Below are positions 24,365 through 32,995 of a stretch of 45,224 nucleotides of DNA, piece after piece. The stretch's first letter is position 1; each line of letters opens with the position of its first letter. The stretch comes from Mesorhizobium sp. B2-7-1 (GTDB lineage Bacteria > Pseudomonadota > Alphaproteobacteria > Rhizobiales > Rhizobiaceae), in NCBI RefSeq assembly GCF_006440735.1, contig NZ_VFUA01000049.1, positions 1-45,224 of the forward strand, written 5' to 3'. Under the pieces are notes generated by a model. It was not told where the DNA came from and made no database searches. It saw only the letters and a program-made list of their open reading frames with translations. A program made the position numbers and the translations under genes.

Positions 24365-26178
24365 GCGCAGGCGTGGTCGACGAACACGCTGACGCCGCCG
24401 CAAAGGCGGCCGCGGGGCCGGTGCTCGAAATCACCGGCCTTAGCGTCGGCGTGCGCGGCGAGGACGGCGAACGCGAAGTGGTATCCGGCCTGTCGCTGTC
24501 GCTCGGACGCGGTGAGACGCTGTGCATTGCCGGCGAGTCCGGTTCCGGCAAATCGATGACGGCGCTGGCGATCATGCGGCTCTTGCCGCAGCCGGCCGGC
24601 CGCATCTCGGCGGGCACGATCCGGCTCTTCGACAAGGATGGCAGCGCCGTCGAGCTGACGGCGCTCGACGAGCGGCGCATGCGCGGCATTCGCGGCGACC
24701 GCATCGCTATGATCTTCCAGGAGCCGATGACCTCGCTCAATCCGGTGCTGTCGATCGGCCGGCAGCTCACCGAATCGATCGAGGCGCATACCGGCCTTTC
24801 CCACGCCGAGGCGCAGCGGCGCGCCGTCGAGGCGCTGAAGGCGGTTCGCATTTCCGAGGCCGAAAGCCGGCTGAAACAGTTTCCGCACGAATTGTCGGGC
24901 GGCATGCGCCAGCGGGTCATGATCGCCATGGCGCTGGCGCTCGAGCCCGACGTGCTGATCGCCGACGAGCCGACGACGGCGCTCGACGTGACGGTCCAGG
25001 GCGAGGTGCTGGAGCTGCTGCGCGACCTGCAGCGCCAGCACGGCACCAGCGTCATCCTGATCACCCACGACATGGGCGTCGTCGCCGAAATGGCCGATCG
25101 CGTCATCGTCATGCGCAATGGCCGCATGGTCGAGGAGGGCACGACGGCCGATATCTTCACCGGGCCGCAGGCGGCCTACACGCAGGAGCTCCTCGCGGCG
25201 GTTCCACGCATCGGTTCTGGCGTGGGGCGGCGCGCTTCCGCCGAGCCCGATCCGGCAACGCGGGACAAGGTGGCGGTCGTGAACGATCTCCATGTCCGCT
25301 TCGATCTGCGTGGCGGTTTCTTCGGCCGCGTCAACCGCCGGGTGCATGCGGTCGAAGGCGTCAGCTTCTCGATCGCACCCAACGAGACGCTGGCGCTGGT
25401 CGGCGAATCCGGTTGCGGCAAGTCCACCACCGCCAAGGCGCTTGCCGGCCTCGTGCCCTATACCGGCGCGGTGAAGATCGGCGGCCGCGAGCTCTCCGGG
25501 CTTGGCGGCGACGCGCGCAAGGCCGTGCGGCGCGACGTGCAGATGGTCTTCCAGGATCCGTATGCCTCGCTCGACCCGCGCATGCGCGTCGGCGATCTGG
25601 TGGCCGAGCCGCTGCTCATCCACGGCATCGGCTCAAGGCAGGAGCGCCAGAGCCAAGTGGCTGCCTTGTTCGAGCGGGTCGGCCTCTCGGCGGCACAGAT
25701 GGAGCTCTATCCGCATGAATTCTCCGGCGGCCAACGCCAGCGTATCTGCATCGCCCGCGCGCTGGCGCTCAAGCCGAAGCTGATCATCGCCGACGAGAGC
25801 GTGTCGGCGCTCGACGTCTCGGTGCAGGCGCGGGTGCTCGATCTCCTGAAGGAGCTGCAGCGCGAGTTCGGCGTCGCCTATCTGTTCATCTCGCATGACA
25901 TGGCCGTGGTCGAGAACATCTCGGACCGCGTCGCCGTCATGTATCTCGGCCAGATCGTCGAGATCGGCAGCCGCGACCAGGTCTTTTCCAACCCGCGCCA
26001 TCCCTACACGCGGCGGCTGATCGAGGCGGTGCCGGTTCCGGATCCATCGCGGCGCCGGCCGCGCTTTGCCCGCCTCGACCGCGAAATTCCAAGCTCAACC
26101 CGGCGGATCGGCGAAAGCGTGCCGAAACTGGTGCTCAAGGATTTCGGCGGCGGACATCTCGCCGCCATCGCGGACTGA
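24361..26178 (+). CDS. dipeptide-type ABC transporter ATPase, DppD-DppF fusion
   Basis: A 605-residue protein with two complete oligopeptide-type ABC domains. Domain 1 (about 20-275): Walker A GESGSGKS, signature LSGGMRQRV, Walker B VLIADEPTTALDVT. Domain 2 (about 300-590): Walker A GESGCGKS, signature FSGGQRQRI, Walker B LIIADESVSALDV. Each ends with the family's C-terminal oligopeptide extension. So one polypeptide does the job of separate DppD and DppF subunits, as in GsiA/YejF-like proteins. It is the last gene of the amide operon, with ATGA overlap to the amidase. Confidence 0.94.
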   Translation: MSAGVVDEHADAAAKAAAGPVLEITGLSVGVRGEDGEREVVSGLSLSLGRGETLCIAGESGSGKSMTALAIMRLLPQPAGRISAGTIRLFDKDGSAVELTALDERRMRGIRGDRIAMIFQEPMTSLNPVLSIGRQLTESIEAHTGLSHAEAQRRAVEALKAVRISEAESRLKQFPHELSGGMRQRVMIAMALALEPDVLIADEPTTALDVTVQGEVLELLRDLQRQHGTSVILITHDMGVVAEMADRVIVMRNGRMVEEGTTADIFTGPQAAYTQELLAAVPRIGSGVGRRASAEPDPATRDKVAVVNDLHVRFDLRGGFFGRVNRRVHAVEGVSFSIAPNETLALVGESGCGKSTTAKALAGLVPYTGAVKIGGRELSGLGGDARKAVRRDVQMVFQDPYASLDPRMRVGDLVAEPLLIHGIGSRQERQSQVAALFERVGLSAAQMELYPHEFSGGQRQRICIARALALKPKLIIADESVSALDVSVQARVLDLLKELQREFGVAYLFISHDMAVVENISDRVAVMYLGQIVEIGSRDQVFSNPRHPYTRRLIEAVPVPDPSRRRPRFARLDREIPSSTRRIGESVPKLVLKDFGGGHLAAIAD

Positions 26179-26298
26179 TACGGACCTCCATTCAGCTTGA
26201 GATTTGATTTGGCCCGCGGGGCGGCGATCTGTCCGTTTCGGGATGCGCCCGAATGATGATAAGGCCCGGGGCAGCCACTCATCTGTTTCGGGATTCCA

Positions 26299-27693
26299 AT
26301 GCCGGCCCTTACACGCCGCAAACTCCTGCAGGGCGCCGCAGCCGCGGGCGCGGCCGGCATCGGCCTCTCTGCCGCCGGCAAGTTTGCCGGCTGGGCGGCG
26401 CCGAAGCCGGAGCCGCTGATCCTGAAGACGGCGAGCACCGAGGCGCAGTTGATGGACGGTGCGCCGACGAAGAATGTGCTGACCTATGGTGAGGCCGGCA
26501 TGCCGCCGGTGGTCAGGATGAGGAAGGGCGAGCCGTTCGCCGCCCGGTTGATCAACGGCATTGACGATCCGACGACCATCCACTGGCATGGCATCCGCGT
26601 CCCCAACAAGATGGACGGCGTGCCGTTCCTGGTGCAGCCCTATGTCTATCAGGGTGACCGTTTCGACTACGCGTTTTCGCCGCCCGACGCCGGCACGTTC
26701 TGGTACCACCCGCATTGCAACACGCTGATCCAGATGGGCCACGGCCTGACCGGCGTGATCGTGGTCGAGAACCCGAACGATCCGGTCTTCGATGTCGAGA
26801 TGGTTGTCAACCTGCGCGACTGGCGGCTCGGCGACGATGGCCAGTTCATCGAGCCGTTCAGGCCGCGCGACGCGGCCAAGGCCGGCACCTTCGGCACGGT
26901 GCGCACCGCCAACTGGCTCGACCAGCCCCAATTCGACGCGCCGGCCGGCGGGCTGGTGCGGCTTAGGGTGGCCATCACCGACGTCACCCGCATCTATGCC
27001 TTCCGCGTCGACGGCGCCGAGGCGACGGTCATCGCGCTTGACGGCAACCCGGTGCCGCAACGGTTCACGCCGGATGCCCTGCAGCTGGGACCCGGCCAGC
27101 GGCTGGAGCTTGCCATCCGCATGCCCGACGAGGAAGGCGCGATCGTCAGCCTGCGCGACGTCAGGGGCACCAAGCCCAAGATCCTGGCGACGCTGCGTTC
27201 GGTCGGCAAATCGCTCAGGCGCGATCTGCGCGATCTCGGCCCGCTCGAACCCAATCCCGTGGCGGAGGTGGACCTTGGCAGCGCCAAGCGCATTCCGCTG
27301 GCGTTGAGCGCCACGGCGGAAAACGTCGCGGCCGACAGCATCTGCGGCTCGCTCGGCTACAGTTTCTGGGCGATCAACAAGGTGCCGTGGCCCGGCGACA
27401 CGCCCGACCCGACCGCGCCGCTCGCCGAGCTGAAGCTCGGCCGAAGCTACATCATCGATATGGAGAACCTCACCCCGCACGCGCACCCGATCCATTTGCA
27501 CGGCATGAGCTTCAAGGTGCTGTCGTCATCGACCAGGGTCGTCCAGCCGCTGGTCTCCGACACCTATCTGGTCCAGCCCAATGAGAAGGTCCAGCTCGGC
27601 TTCGTCGCCGACAATCCCGGCGACTGGCTGCTGCATTGCCATATCATCGAGCATCAGAAAACGGGCATGACGAGCTATCTGCGGGTGGCGTGA
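26299..27693 (+). CDS. multicopper oxidase (laccase-like), Tat-exported
   Basis: A 464-residue periplasmic copper enzyme. A Tat signal (TRRKLLQG, then an Ala/Gly-rich core) covers about the first 35 residues. All four copper motifs are present: His95-Trp-His97, WYHPH at 135-139, HPIHLH at 396-401, and His446-Cys447-His448 with His452 and axial Met457. Thus type 1 and the trinuclear centre should be intact. There is no Met-rich loop of the CueO type, so a copper-detoxifying role is less clear; a role in phenol or metal oxidation is possible. It follows the amide operon by 120 bases on the same strand, probably with its own promoter. Confidence 0.92.
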   Translation: MPALTRRKLLQGAAAAGAAGIGLSAAGKFAGWAAPKPEPLILKTASTEAQLMDGAPTKNVLTYGEAGMPPVVRMRKGEPFAARLINGIDDPTTIHWHGIRVPNKMDGVPFLVQPYVYQGDRFDYAFSPPDAGTFWYHPHCNTLIQMGHGLTGVIVVENPNDPVFDVEMVVNLRDWRLGDDGQFIEPFRPRDAAKAGTFGTVRTANWLDQPQFDAPAGGLVRLRVAITDVTRIYAFRVDGAEATVIALDGNPVPQRFTPDALQLGPGQRLELAIRMPDEEGAIVSLRDVRGTKPKILATLRSVGKSLRRDLRDLGPLEPNPVAEVDLGSAKRIPLALSATAENVAADSICGSLGYSFWAINKVPWPGDTPDPTAPLAELKLGRSYIIDMENLTPHAHPIHLHGMSFKVLSSSTRVVQPLVSDTYLVQPNEKVQLGFVADNPGDWLLHCHIIEHQKTGMTSYLRVA

Positions 27694-27802
27694 GCGCCCC
27701 ATCACAACATTTTCGTGAGTGGCTTTGCGGGTTGACCCTGCCGCTCGATTGCCTAAGTAGCCAATCGGGCAGGCCGGGCGACACGCAACTCCAATCGGCG
27801 GC

Positions 27803-28297
27803 ATGACATCTTCGCGCATTCGAAAACTTGCCCTTCTTGCGGCAGGCATTCCCATCCTGTCATCCTGTGTCATCCCCGACGATACGTCGCGGCTCGCGAA
27901 GGAGGACGTCACCGCTGCCGCGGCCCGCAAGGAGTTGGTCGGACTGAGCGAAGCCGACATTCGCATGTGCGCAGGCTTTCCGAGCGCAACGGCCGATGTG
28001 GGTTCATCCGGTCAGATCTGGACCTACCAGCGCACCGTGCAACGCGGCAATCTCAGTATCGCGGTGCCGACGATGGCAGTGGGTGCAATTCCTGCTGTCG
28101 GCGGGTCGGTCAATGTCGCTCCCGGCGGCTATTGCAATACGCAGATACGCATGCTGGACGGCCATGTCGCAGAGGTGGCCTATGCCGGCGACAATAACCT
28201 GCCGAACAGCCGCGATGCGCTGTGTGTCAGCACGGTGGACGCCTGCGTGGCTTACGCGCGCCAACACCGCTCCAGCGCGCCGGCAGTCTCCAGGTAA
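27803..28297 (+). CDS. putative lipoprotein, BamE/SmpA-like repeat
   Basis: A 164-residue protein with a lipoprotein signal peptide (lipobox ILSSC, Cys22). The mature part has KELVGLSEADIRMCAGFPSAT followed by QIWTYQR, which resembles the SmpA/OmlA (BamE-like) pattern of a small alpha-beta outer-membrane lipoprotein domain, and then a Gly/Val-rich beta region. Four further cysteines occur (MCAGF, YCNT, LCVS, ACVA). The function is unknown; the likeness to BamE is by motif only. Confidence 0.75.
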   Translation: MTSSRIRKLALLAAGIPILSSCVIPDDTSRLAKEDVTAAAARKELVGLSEADIRMCAGFPSATADVGSSGQIWTYQRTVQRGNLSIAVPTMAVGAIPAVGGSVNVAPGGYCNTQIRMLDGHVAEVAYAGDNNLPNSRDALCVSTVDACVAYARQHRSSAPAVSR

Positions 28298-28411
28298 GCG
28301 GAATCGACTGAGCCGCCCAGGAGCGAAGCTGCCTACCGCAACCGGGACACCTCTGCCCCGCATCCTGGTTTATGGCGAGTACTGGCGCTGTGCCCCTGCG
28401 TCGTGCCGCTC

Positions 28412-28855
28412 CTACCTCTTCAGCGCGATGCTGATGCCGCTGAGATCGGCGTTGACCTGCAGGCCGACCTGCCGGCCGGTGAGCTCGAGCTGGGCGCCCT
28501 TGTCATTGCTCATGACGATCACCTGTGCGCCTCTGCCCAGCGCGCCGCCGCCGCCGGCCGCGCCGTAGACGCCCGTCACATCGCTGGCGCGGCGGATGTG
28601 GCGCACCCTGCCCTGGAAATAGGTCTTGGACGCGCCGAAGGCGAAGCCGCCCGAGACGCCGCCAACCGAGATCGGATAGCGTTTGCCGTGGAAGGTCAGC
28701 GTGCCCTCGCCGCCGGAGCCGCCGATGAAGAAGGCCGCCTTGTAGACGGAAAAGCGGATCGTGCCGCTGTCGGCATGCGCGGCGCTGGCAATGCTCACGC
28801 CCGCGGCGGCGATTGCCGCGACCGCGACGGAACGGAACCTGGACGAAATCTGCAT
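28412..28855 (-). CDS. secreted Gly-rich hypothetical protein
   Basis: A 147-residue protein with a clear signal peptide (cleavage after AHA at about 28). The mature part is rich in glycine and beta-prone: FFIGGSGGEGTLTFHGKRYPISVGGVSGGFAFGASK, later GVYGAAGGGG and a C-terminal NADLSGISIALK. I recall similar proteins in many proteobacteria without an assigned role. Start ATG 28855 has GAGGAGG nine bases upstream. It is convergent with the lipoprotein gene and may be periplasmic or envelope-bound. Confidence 0.78.
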   Translation of the reverse strand: MQISSRFRSVAVAAIAAAGVSIASAAHADSGTIRFSVYKAAFFIGGSGGEGTLTFHGKRYPISVGGVSGGFAFGASKTYFQGRVRHIRRASDVTGVYGAAGGGGALGRGAQVIVMSNDKGAQLELTGRQVGLQVNADLSGISIALKR

Positions 28856-29011
28856 GGTGGGAAACCTCCTCAAACATCGCCGCTTACCCAGCCGGCCGGG
28901 CATGTCAGCTTCAAAAGTATAGCTGAACCGTCTTGCCCCGCCATTGGTTCCAAGCGCGCAGCCTGAAATCCGGCGGTCACGAAATGGCGAGCGGGGAAGG
29001 CAAAGCGATGT

Positions 29012-29025
29012 CAAGCATATGCTTG
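29012..29025. terminator. 14-bp perfect palindrome downstream of tRNA-Ala
   Basis: CAAGCATATGCTTG lies eight bases beyond the tRNA 3' end (reading the minus strand). A T-tract is absent, so it may act in processing or termination; this is a weak call. Confidence 0.35.
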
Positions 29026-29032
29026 TGCCGGC

Positions 29033-29108
29033 TGGTGGAGCTGAGGGGGATCGAACCCCTGACCTCATCATTGCGAACGATGCGCTCTCCCAGCTGAGCT
29101 ACAGCCCC
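29033..29108 (-). tRNA. tRNA-Ala (anticodon CGC)
   Basis: A 76-base gene with the full cloverleaf. The acceptor GGGGCTG pairs with CAGCTCC, followed by the discriminator A and an encoded CCA. The D-arm is GCTC...GAGC. The anticodon arm is CATCG-TTCGCAA-TGATG, giving anticodon CGC, which reads GCG alanine codons. The T-arm AGGGG-TTCGATC-CCCCT is standard. No integration remnant is visible beside it. Confidence 0.95.
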
Positions 29109-29190
29109 GTTCCAGCGGATGGGCTTGTATCGGTCGCGGCCGTTTCATGTCAAGGCGAAACGATGGCCTGATACCATGCGCCGTGGCCGG

Positions 29191-29266
29191 GCGGGCCTTG
29201 CCCGCTCGCCAAGCCCGCAGGCCTTGTCCGCACGCCAAGCCCGCGGGCCTTGCCCGCACGCCTGGC
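29191..29266. repeat. 26-bp tandem repeat, about 2.9 copies
   Basis: The unit GC(G/A)GGCCTTGCCCGCACGCCAAGCCC is present at 29191-29216, 29217-29242 and, incomplete, at 29243-29266. Each unit itself contains the GCGGGC...GCCCGC inverted repeat. It lies 36 bases before the YggT start and may have copy-number variation between strains. Confidence 0.75.
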
Positions 29267-29301
29267 AATGGCTACATGTCGGCGACAATTTGGAGACCGG
29301 C

Positions 29302-29601
29302 ATGATCGCCCTTATTCAGACCATCGTCATGGCGCTTGATATCTACTGGTGGATCATCATCGCCTCGGCGATCTTTTCCTGGCTCTACGCCTTCAATGTC
29401 GTCAACTCGCGCAACCAGTTCGTCGGCACCATCGGCAACATGCTCTATCGGCTGACCGAGCCGGCATTGCGGCCGATACGCCGCTTCATGCCCGATCTTG
29501 GCGGCATCGACATTTCGCCGATTATCCTGCTGCTGATCCTTTTCTTCATCCGGCAGTTCCTGGTCACCACCGTCTGGTCCTGGGTCGTGACCGGCGGCTG
29601 A
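29302..29601 (+). CDS. YggT family membrane protein
   Basis: A 99-residue inner-membrane protein with two hydrophobic segments (about 8-30 and 70-92) and the family motif LTEPALRPIRRFMPDLGGIDISPIILLL between them. YggT proteins are linked to osmotic tolerance or cell-division factors, but no biochemical activity is settled. ATG 29302 follows GGAG by six bases, and the stop overlaps the DUF167 start (TGATG), the usual neighbour in alphaproteobacteria. Confidence 0.9.
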   Translation: MIALIQTIVMALDIYWWIIIASAIFSWLYAFNVVNSRNQFVGTIGNMLYRLTEPALRPIRRFMPDLGGIDISPIILLLILFFIRQFLVTTVWSWVVTGG

Positions 29602-29912
29602 TGAGCGCGTCGTTCCGGCTGCGCGAGAACGGCATCGACCTCTTCGTGCGGCTGACGCCGAAAGCGGCGCTCGACCGGATTGACGGCGTCGAGACCACCG
29701 ACGACGGACGCAGTCACCTTAAAGCCCGCGTGCGCGCCGTGCCGGAGAACGGCGCCGCCAACACGGCGCTGGAACGGATGATGGCCAAGGCGCTGGGTGT
29801 GCCGGCGTCTGCCGTTTCGGTGGTCGCCGGCGGCACCTCGCGGCTGAAGACGCTGCGGGTTGTGGGGGATGCGGCGGCGCTGGTGGAACGGCTTCAGACG
29901 CTGAGCAAATAA
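29601..29912 (+). CDS. DUF167 (YggU) family protein
   Basis: A 103-residue soluble protein of the YggU/DUF167 family. The pattern VRLTPKAALDRIDG, then LKARVRAVPENGAANTALERMMAKALGVP and VSVVAGGTSRLKTLRV is diagnostic. The function is unknown. It shares one base with the yggT-like gene and is surely cotranscribed. Confidence 0.9.
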   Translation: MSASFRLRENGIDLFVRLTPKAALDRIDGVETTDDGRSHLKARVRAVPENGAANTALERMMAKALGVPASAVSVVAGGTSRLKTLRVVGDAAALVERLQTLSK

Positions 29913-29926
29913 CGCTGGCGGCGCCC

Positions 29927-30075
29927 CCTCATCCGGCCGCTGCGCGGCCACCTTCTCCCCGGCGGGGAGAAGAGGAGGGTTGGCGCCGGCCCCGACCTGC
30001 TCCTCTCCCCTTGGGGAGAGGTCGGATTACCCCGAATTGCTCTTCGCAATTCGGTTGACAATCCGGGTGAGGGTA
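29927..30075. repeat. compound extragenic repeat
   Basis: The first half is nearly identical to the element at 61-118 (CCTCATCCGGCCGCTGCGCGG). The second half carries CTCTCCCC/GGGGAGAGG and GAATTGCTCTTCGCAATTC hairpins. It fills the 179-base space between the convergent DUF167 and RpiR genes. Confidence 0.65.
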
Positions 30076-30091
30076 GGTCTTCAGAATCGCT

Positions 30092-30973
30092 TCAGTCCCC
30101 CAGCGGCAGCTTCGGATCGTCGACCTTCAGCGTGTTCACGCTCTGCTTGATGCGGCGCAAATTCTCCAGCACTTTCGGCCCGCGCGATTCCGCCACCGTG
30201 GTGGCGATCATGTCGAGGATGGCGAGCAGCGCGTAGCGCGACGAGGTCGGCTTGTAGATGTTGCCGTCCTCGACGGACTGCAGAAGGATGACCGTGTCGG
30301 CGACCTTGGCCAGGGCTGAATCCGGCGCCGTGATGGCGACGGTCGCGGCGCCATATTGCTGCGCGACCTCGACCGCCTCGATCACCGAGCGCGCATAGCC
30401 CGACACCGAGAAGGCGACCAACGTCGTTTCCGGCGTGGCGACGGCGGCATACATGCGCTGCAGCTGGCCGTCGATCTGGGCGAGCGCCGACAGCCCGAGC
30501 CGGAACAGCCGGTTCTGCATCTCGGTCGCCATCATCGAGGAAATGCCGCCGGAGCCGATGCACAGCACATTGCCGGAGCTTGCAATCCGGGCGGCGACAT
30601 CCATCAGCGTCGTCATGTCGAGATTCTCGCTGGCGCGCTGGATGGCGGCGATCGCCGCCTCGGTGATGGCCGATGCGATGCGCTGCTCGCGCGCGTCGCG
30701 GCTGAGCGGCTCCGGCGACAGATACTGGCCGCCGATGGCGATCGCCTGCGCCAGGTAGAACTTGAAATCGCGCAGGCCTTCGCAGCCAAGATTGCGGCAG
30801 AAGCGGGTGACGGTCGGCTCGCTGACGCCGACGCGCGCGGCAATCTCCGAGATGGCGGCCTTGGAGGCGAAATCGAGATCGGAAAGCACCAGCCCGGCCA
30901 GTCGGCGGTCCGACTTGGTGCCGTCCTGCGACATCAATTGCAGGCGGGTGATGATGTCGGCCGGGCTCTTCAT
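30092..30973 (-). CDS. MurR/RpiR family transcriptional regulator
   Basis: A 293-residue regulator with an N-terminal RpiR helix-turn-helix (about 1-78; ISEIAARVGVSEPTVTRFCRNLGCEGLRDFK) and a C-terminal SIS sugar-phosphate-binding domain (about 125-260; VLCIGSGGISSMMATEMQNRLFRLG and VAFSVSGYARSVIEA). Such proteins sense phosphosugars or related metabolites. It ends the three-gene SDR-UgpC-RpiR unit, nine bases after the ATPase, and is the likely regulator of this unit and of the divergent binding-protein operon. Confidence 0.93.
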   Translation of the reverse strand: MKSPADIITRLQLMSQDGTKSDRRLAGLVLSDLDFASKAAISEIAARVGVSEPTVTRFCRNLGCEGLRDFKFYLAQAIAIGGQYLSPEPLSRDAREQRIASAITEAAIAAIQRASENLDMTTLMDVAARIASSGNVLCIGSGGISSMMATEMQNRLFRLGLSALAQIDGQLQRMYAAVATPETTLVAFSVSGYARSVIEAVEVAQQYGAATVAITAPDSALAKVADTVILLQSVEDGNIYKPTSSRYALLAILDMIATTVAESRGPKVLENLRRIKQSVNTLKVDDPKLPLGD

Positions 30974-30982
30974 CTCATCATC

Positions 30983-32050
30983 TCAGAGCGGCAGGCCCGT
31001 CGCCTTGTCGAACAGGTGGATGTTGCGCGGGTCGACGCTCACCGGCAGCCAGTCGCCGGGCTTTACCTGCAGCCGGTCGCGGAACACCGCGCGCACCGTG
31101 TCGTCGCCGACTGAGCCATAGACATGCGTTTCCGAACCGGTCGGCTCGACGACGTCGACCTTGATGGCGATGGCATCGTCGCCAGCGCCGACCACGAAAT
31201 GCTCGGGCCGGATACCGATCTCGACCGTATCGCTGCCGGGTGCGGCCTTGCCGGCGAGCGCCAGGCGGCCGCCGCTGCTGGTCTCGAACCAGGATCTGCT
31301 GTCGGCGGTCTTCAGCGCGCCCGAGACAAAACTCATCGAAGGCGAGCCGATGAAACCGGCGACGAATTTGTTGGCCGGCCGGTCATAGAGCTCCAGCGGC
31401 TGCCCGACCTGCTGGATGCGGCCGCGGTCCATCACCACGATGCGGTCGGCCATGGTCATCGCCTCGATCTGGTCGTGGGTGACGTACACGATGGTCGATT
31501 TCAGCCGCTGGTGCAGCGCCTTGATCTCGGTGCGCATCTGCACGCGCAGCTGCGCGTCGAGATTGGAAAGCGGCTCGTCGAACAGGAACACCGAAGGCTC
31601 GCGCACGATGGCGCGGCCCATGGCGACGCGCTGGCGCTGGCCGCCTGACAATTCCCTCGGGTAGCGGTCGAGATAGGAGAAGAGGTTGAGCACGCCCGAC
31701 GCCTTCTTGACCTTGTCGTCGATCGCGGCGCGGCTCTCGCCGCGGATCTTCGGGCCGAAGCCGATATTCTCGGCAGCCTTCAGATGCGGGAACAGCGCGT
31801 AGGACTGGAACACCATGGCGATGTTGCGCTTCTGCGGCGGCAGCTCGTTGGCGCGGGCGCCGCCGATGACGAGATCGCCGGAGGTGATCGTCTCCAGCCC
31901 GGCGAGCATGCGCAGCAAGGTGGACTTGCCGCAGCCGGACGGGCCTACCAGCACGACGAACTCGCCGCTTTTGATGTCGAGGTTGATGTCCTCGAGGATT
32001 TTGTGCTGGCCGAAGGATTTCGACAGGTTGCGGAACTGGACGTCGGTCAT
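30983..32050 (-). CDS. ABC transporter ATP-binding protein, UgpC/MalK type
   Basis: A 355-residue ATPase of carbohydrate importers. Walker A GPSGCGKST, the signature LSGGQRQRV, Walker B VFLFDEPLSNLDA and the H-loop VTHDQIEAMTMADR are intact. The C-terminal TOBE/OB domain (about 240-355; VEIGIRPEHFV, VVEPTGSETHVYG) is complete. ATG 32050 follows GGGAG at seven bases, though a GTG at 32056 overlaps the SDR stop. It should serve the permeases at 34419-36109, encoded on the other strand. Confidence 0.94.
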   Translation of the reverse strand: MTDVQFRNLSKSFGQHKILEDINLDIKSGEFVVLVGPSGCGKSTLLRMLAGLETITSGDLVIGGARANELPPQKRNIAMVFQSYALFPHLKAAENIGFGPKIRGESRAAIDDKVKKASGVLNLFSYLDRYPRELSGGQRQRVAMGRAIVREPSVFLFDEPLSNLDAQLRVQMRTEIKALHQRLKSTIVYVTHDQIEAMTMADRIVVMDRGRIQQVGQPLELYDRPANKFVAGFIGSPSMSFVSGALKTADSRSWFETSSGGRLALAGKAAPGSDTVEIGIRPEHFVVGAGDDAIAIKVDVVEPTGSETHVYGSVGDDTVRAVFRDRLQVKPGDWLPVSVDPRNIHLFDKATGLPL

Positions 32051-32052
32051 GG

Positions 32053-32823
32053 TCACGCTCCCAATATGTCGTCGATGAAAGGCAGGTAGCCGGCTGTCAG
32101 CCCGGCATCCACGGGCACAACAGCGCCAGTTATGCCGGAAGCGCGCTCCGAGGCAAGGAAAGCCACCGCCTCCGCCACTTCCAATGCATTGACGATGCGG
32201 CCGAGCGGATAGAGCCGCTGTAGCCGGCCGAGGATCTCGGGGTCCTTGGCCAGGCGATGGTCCCAGGCGGCGGTGCGGATCGAGCCTGGGCAGACGACAT
32301 TGGCGCGCAATCCGCTGCGGCCGAGCTCGACGGCGATCGATTTGGCGTAGGCGTTGATGCCGGCCTTGGCCGCGGCATAGGCCGGATTGCCGAAATGCGC
32401 GATGGCATTGACCGAAGAGATGAAGACGACGCTGCCCGAACCGCGCCCCGCCATCGCCTTGATCAGCGGATCGGCGAATGTCATCACGCCGGTCAGATTG
32501 AGGTCGAGCTCCTGTTCGATCTTCTCCGTCGTCAGCGCCTTCAACGTCTCGGCGCGTGTCCAGCCGGCATTGTTGATCAGGATGTCGGGAACGCCGTCCC
32601 TGTCGAGCAAAGCGGGGATCGCCGCCTCGATCGACGCCCGGTCGAGCAGGTTGAAGACGTGGCGCGAGGCGATATGCGGGCTGGCCAGCGCCTCCGTCGA
32701 CTGGTCGCAGCCGACGACGCGCGCGCCGCGCCCGGCCATGAGCTCGACGATCGCCGAACCAAGGCCGCCGCCGGCGCCGGTGACGACAACACTCTTGCCT
32801 TCGAACTCGGCTTTCGAACCCAC
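32053..32823 (-). CDS. SDR family oxidoreductase (sugar-cluster)
   Basis: A 256-residue short-chain dehydrogenase. The cofactor motif TGAGGGLG (about 15-22), NNAG in LINNAGW, catalytic Ser in FISSVNA, and YAAAKAG (Tyr-x-x-x-Lys) are all present, so the enzyme should be active. GTG 32823 is preferred because GGAGGAG stands eight bases upstream; an ATG at 32847 has no such site. It is the first gene of the minus-strand unit and probably oxidises or reduces the compound imported by the adjacent ABC system. Confidence 0.9.
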   Translation of the reverse strand: MGSKAEFEGKSVVVTGAGGGLGSAIVELMAGRGARVVGCDQSTEALASPHIASRHVFNLLDRASIEAAIPALLDRDGVPDILINNAGWTRAETLKALTTEKIEQELDLNLTGVMTFADPLIKAMAGRGSGSVVFISSVNAIAHFGNPAYAAAKAGINAYAKSIAVELGRSGLRANVVCPGSIRTAAWDHRLAKDPEILGRLQRLYPLGRIVNALEVAEAVAFLASERASGITGAVVPVDAGLTAGYLPFIDDILGA

Positions 32824-32995
32824 CTTGCCCGCTCCTCCGTCCCTCATTCTAAGCCGGCAGGCTAGCCAAGCAAATGTAATTAAGCAACATGATAATCCGC
32901 TTGCATGGCGTGAAATGATGGATAATGTAGGAAAGTCACATAAATCCTGCGCCCATAAGGGCCAGGCGCCAACGTGCATCAATGGGAGAGATCAG
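32824..32995. promoter_or_regulatory. divergent control region of the sugar-type importer
   Basis: This AT-rich stretch serves both operons. It has an ATGT-N9-ACAT inverted repeat at 32874-32890 and two GATAAT copies (about 32891 and 32921), the second of which could be a -10 element for the binding-protein gene. An RpiR operator is expected here but cannot be assigned. Confidence 0.4.

Noticed and set aside
29033..29266. tRNA gene as an integration site of a mobile island
   Set aside because: There is no integrase, no repeated tRNA 3' end and no change in gene character next to the tRNA; the tandem repeat nearby is unrelated to the tRNA sequence.
29191..29266. CRISPR array
   Set aside because: The 26-bp units are directly joined without unique spacers, and no cas genes are present.
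32387..32995. Extended N-terminus of the sugar-type binding protein
   Set aside because: The open frame continues upstream only because it is antisense to the SDR gene. The signal peptide starts at 32996 with a good ribosome site.
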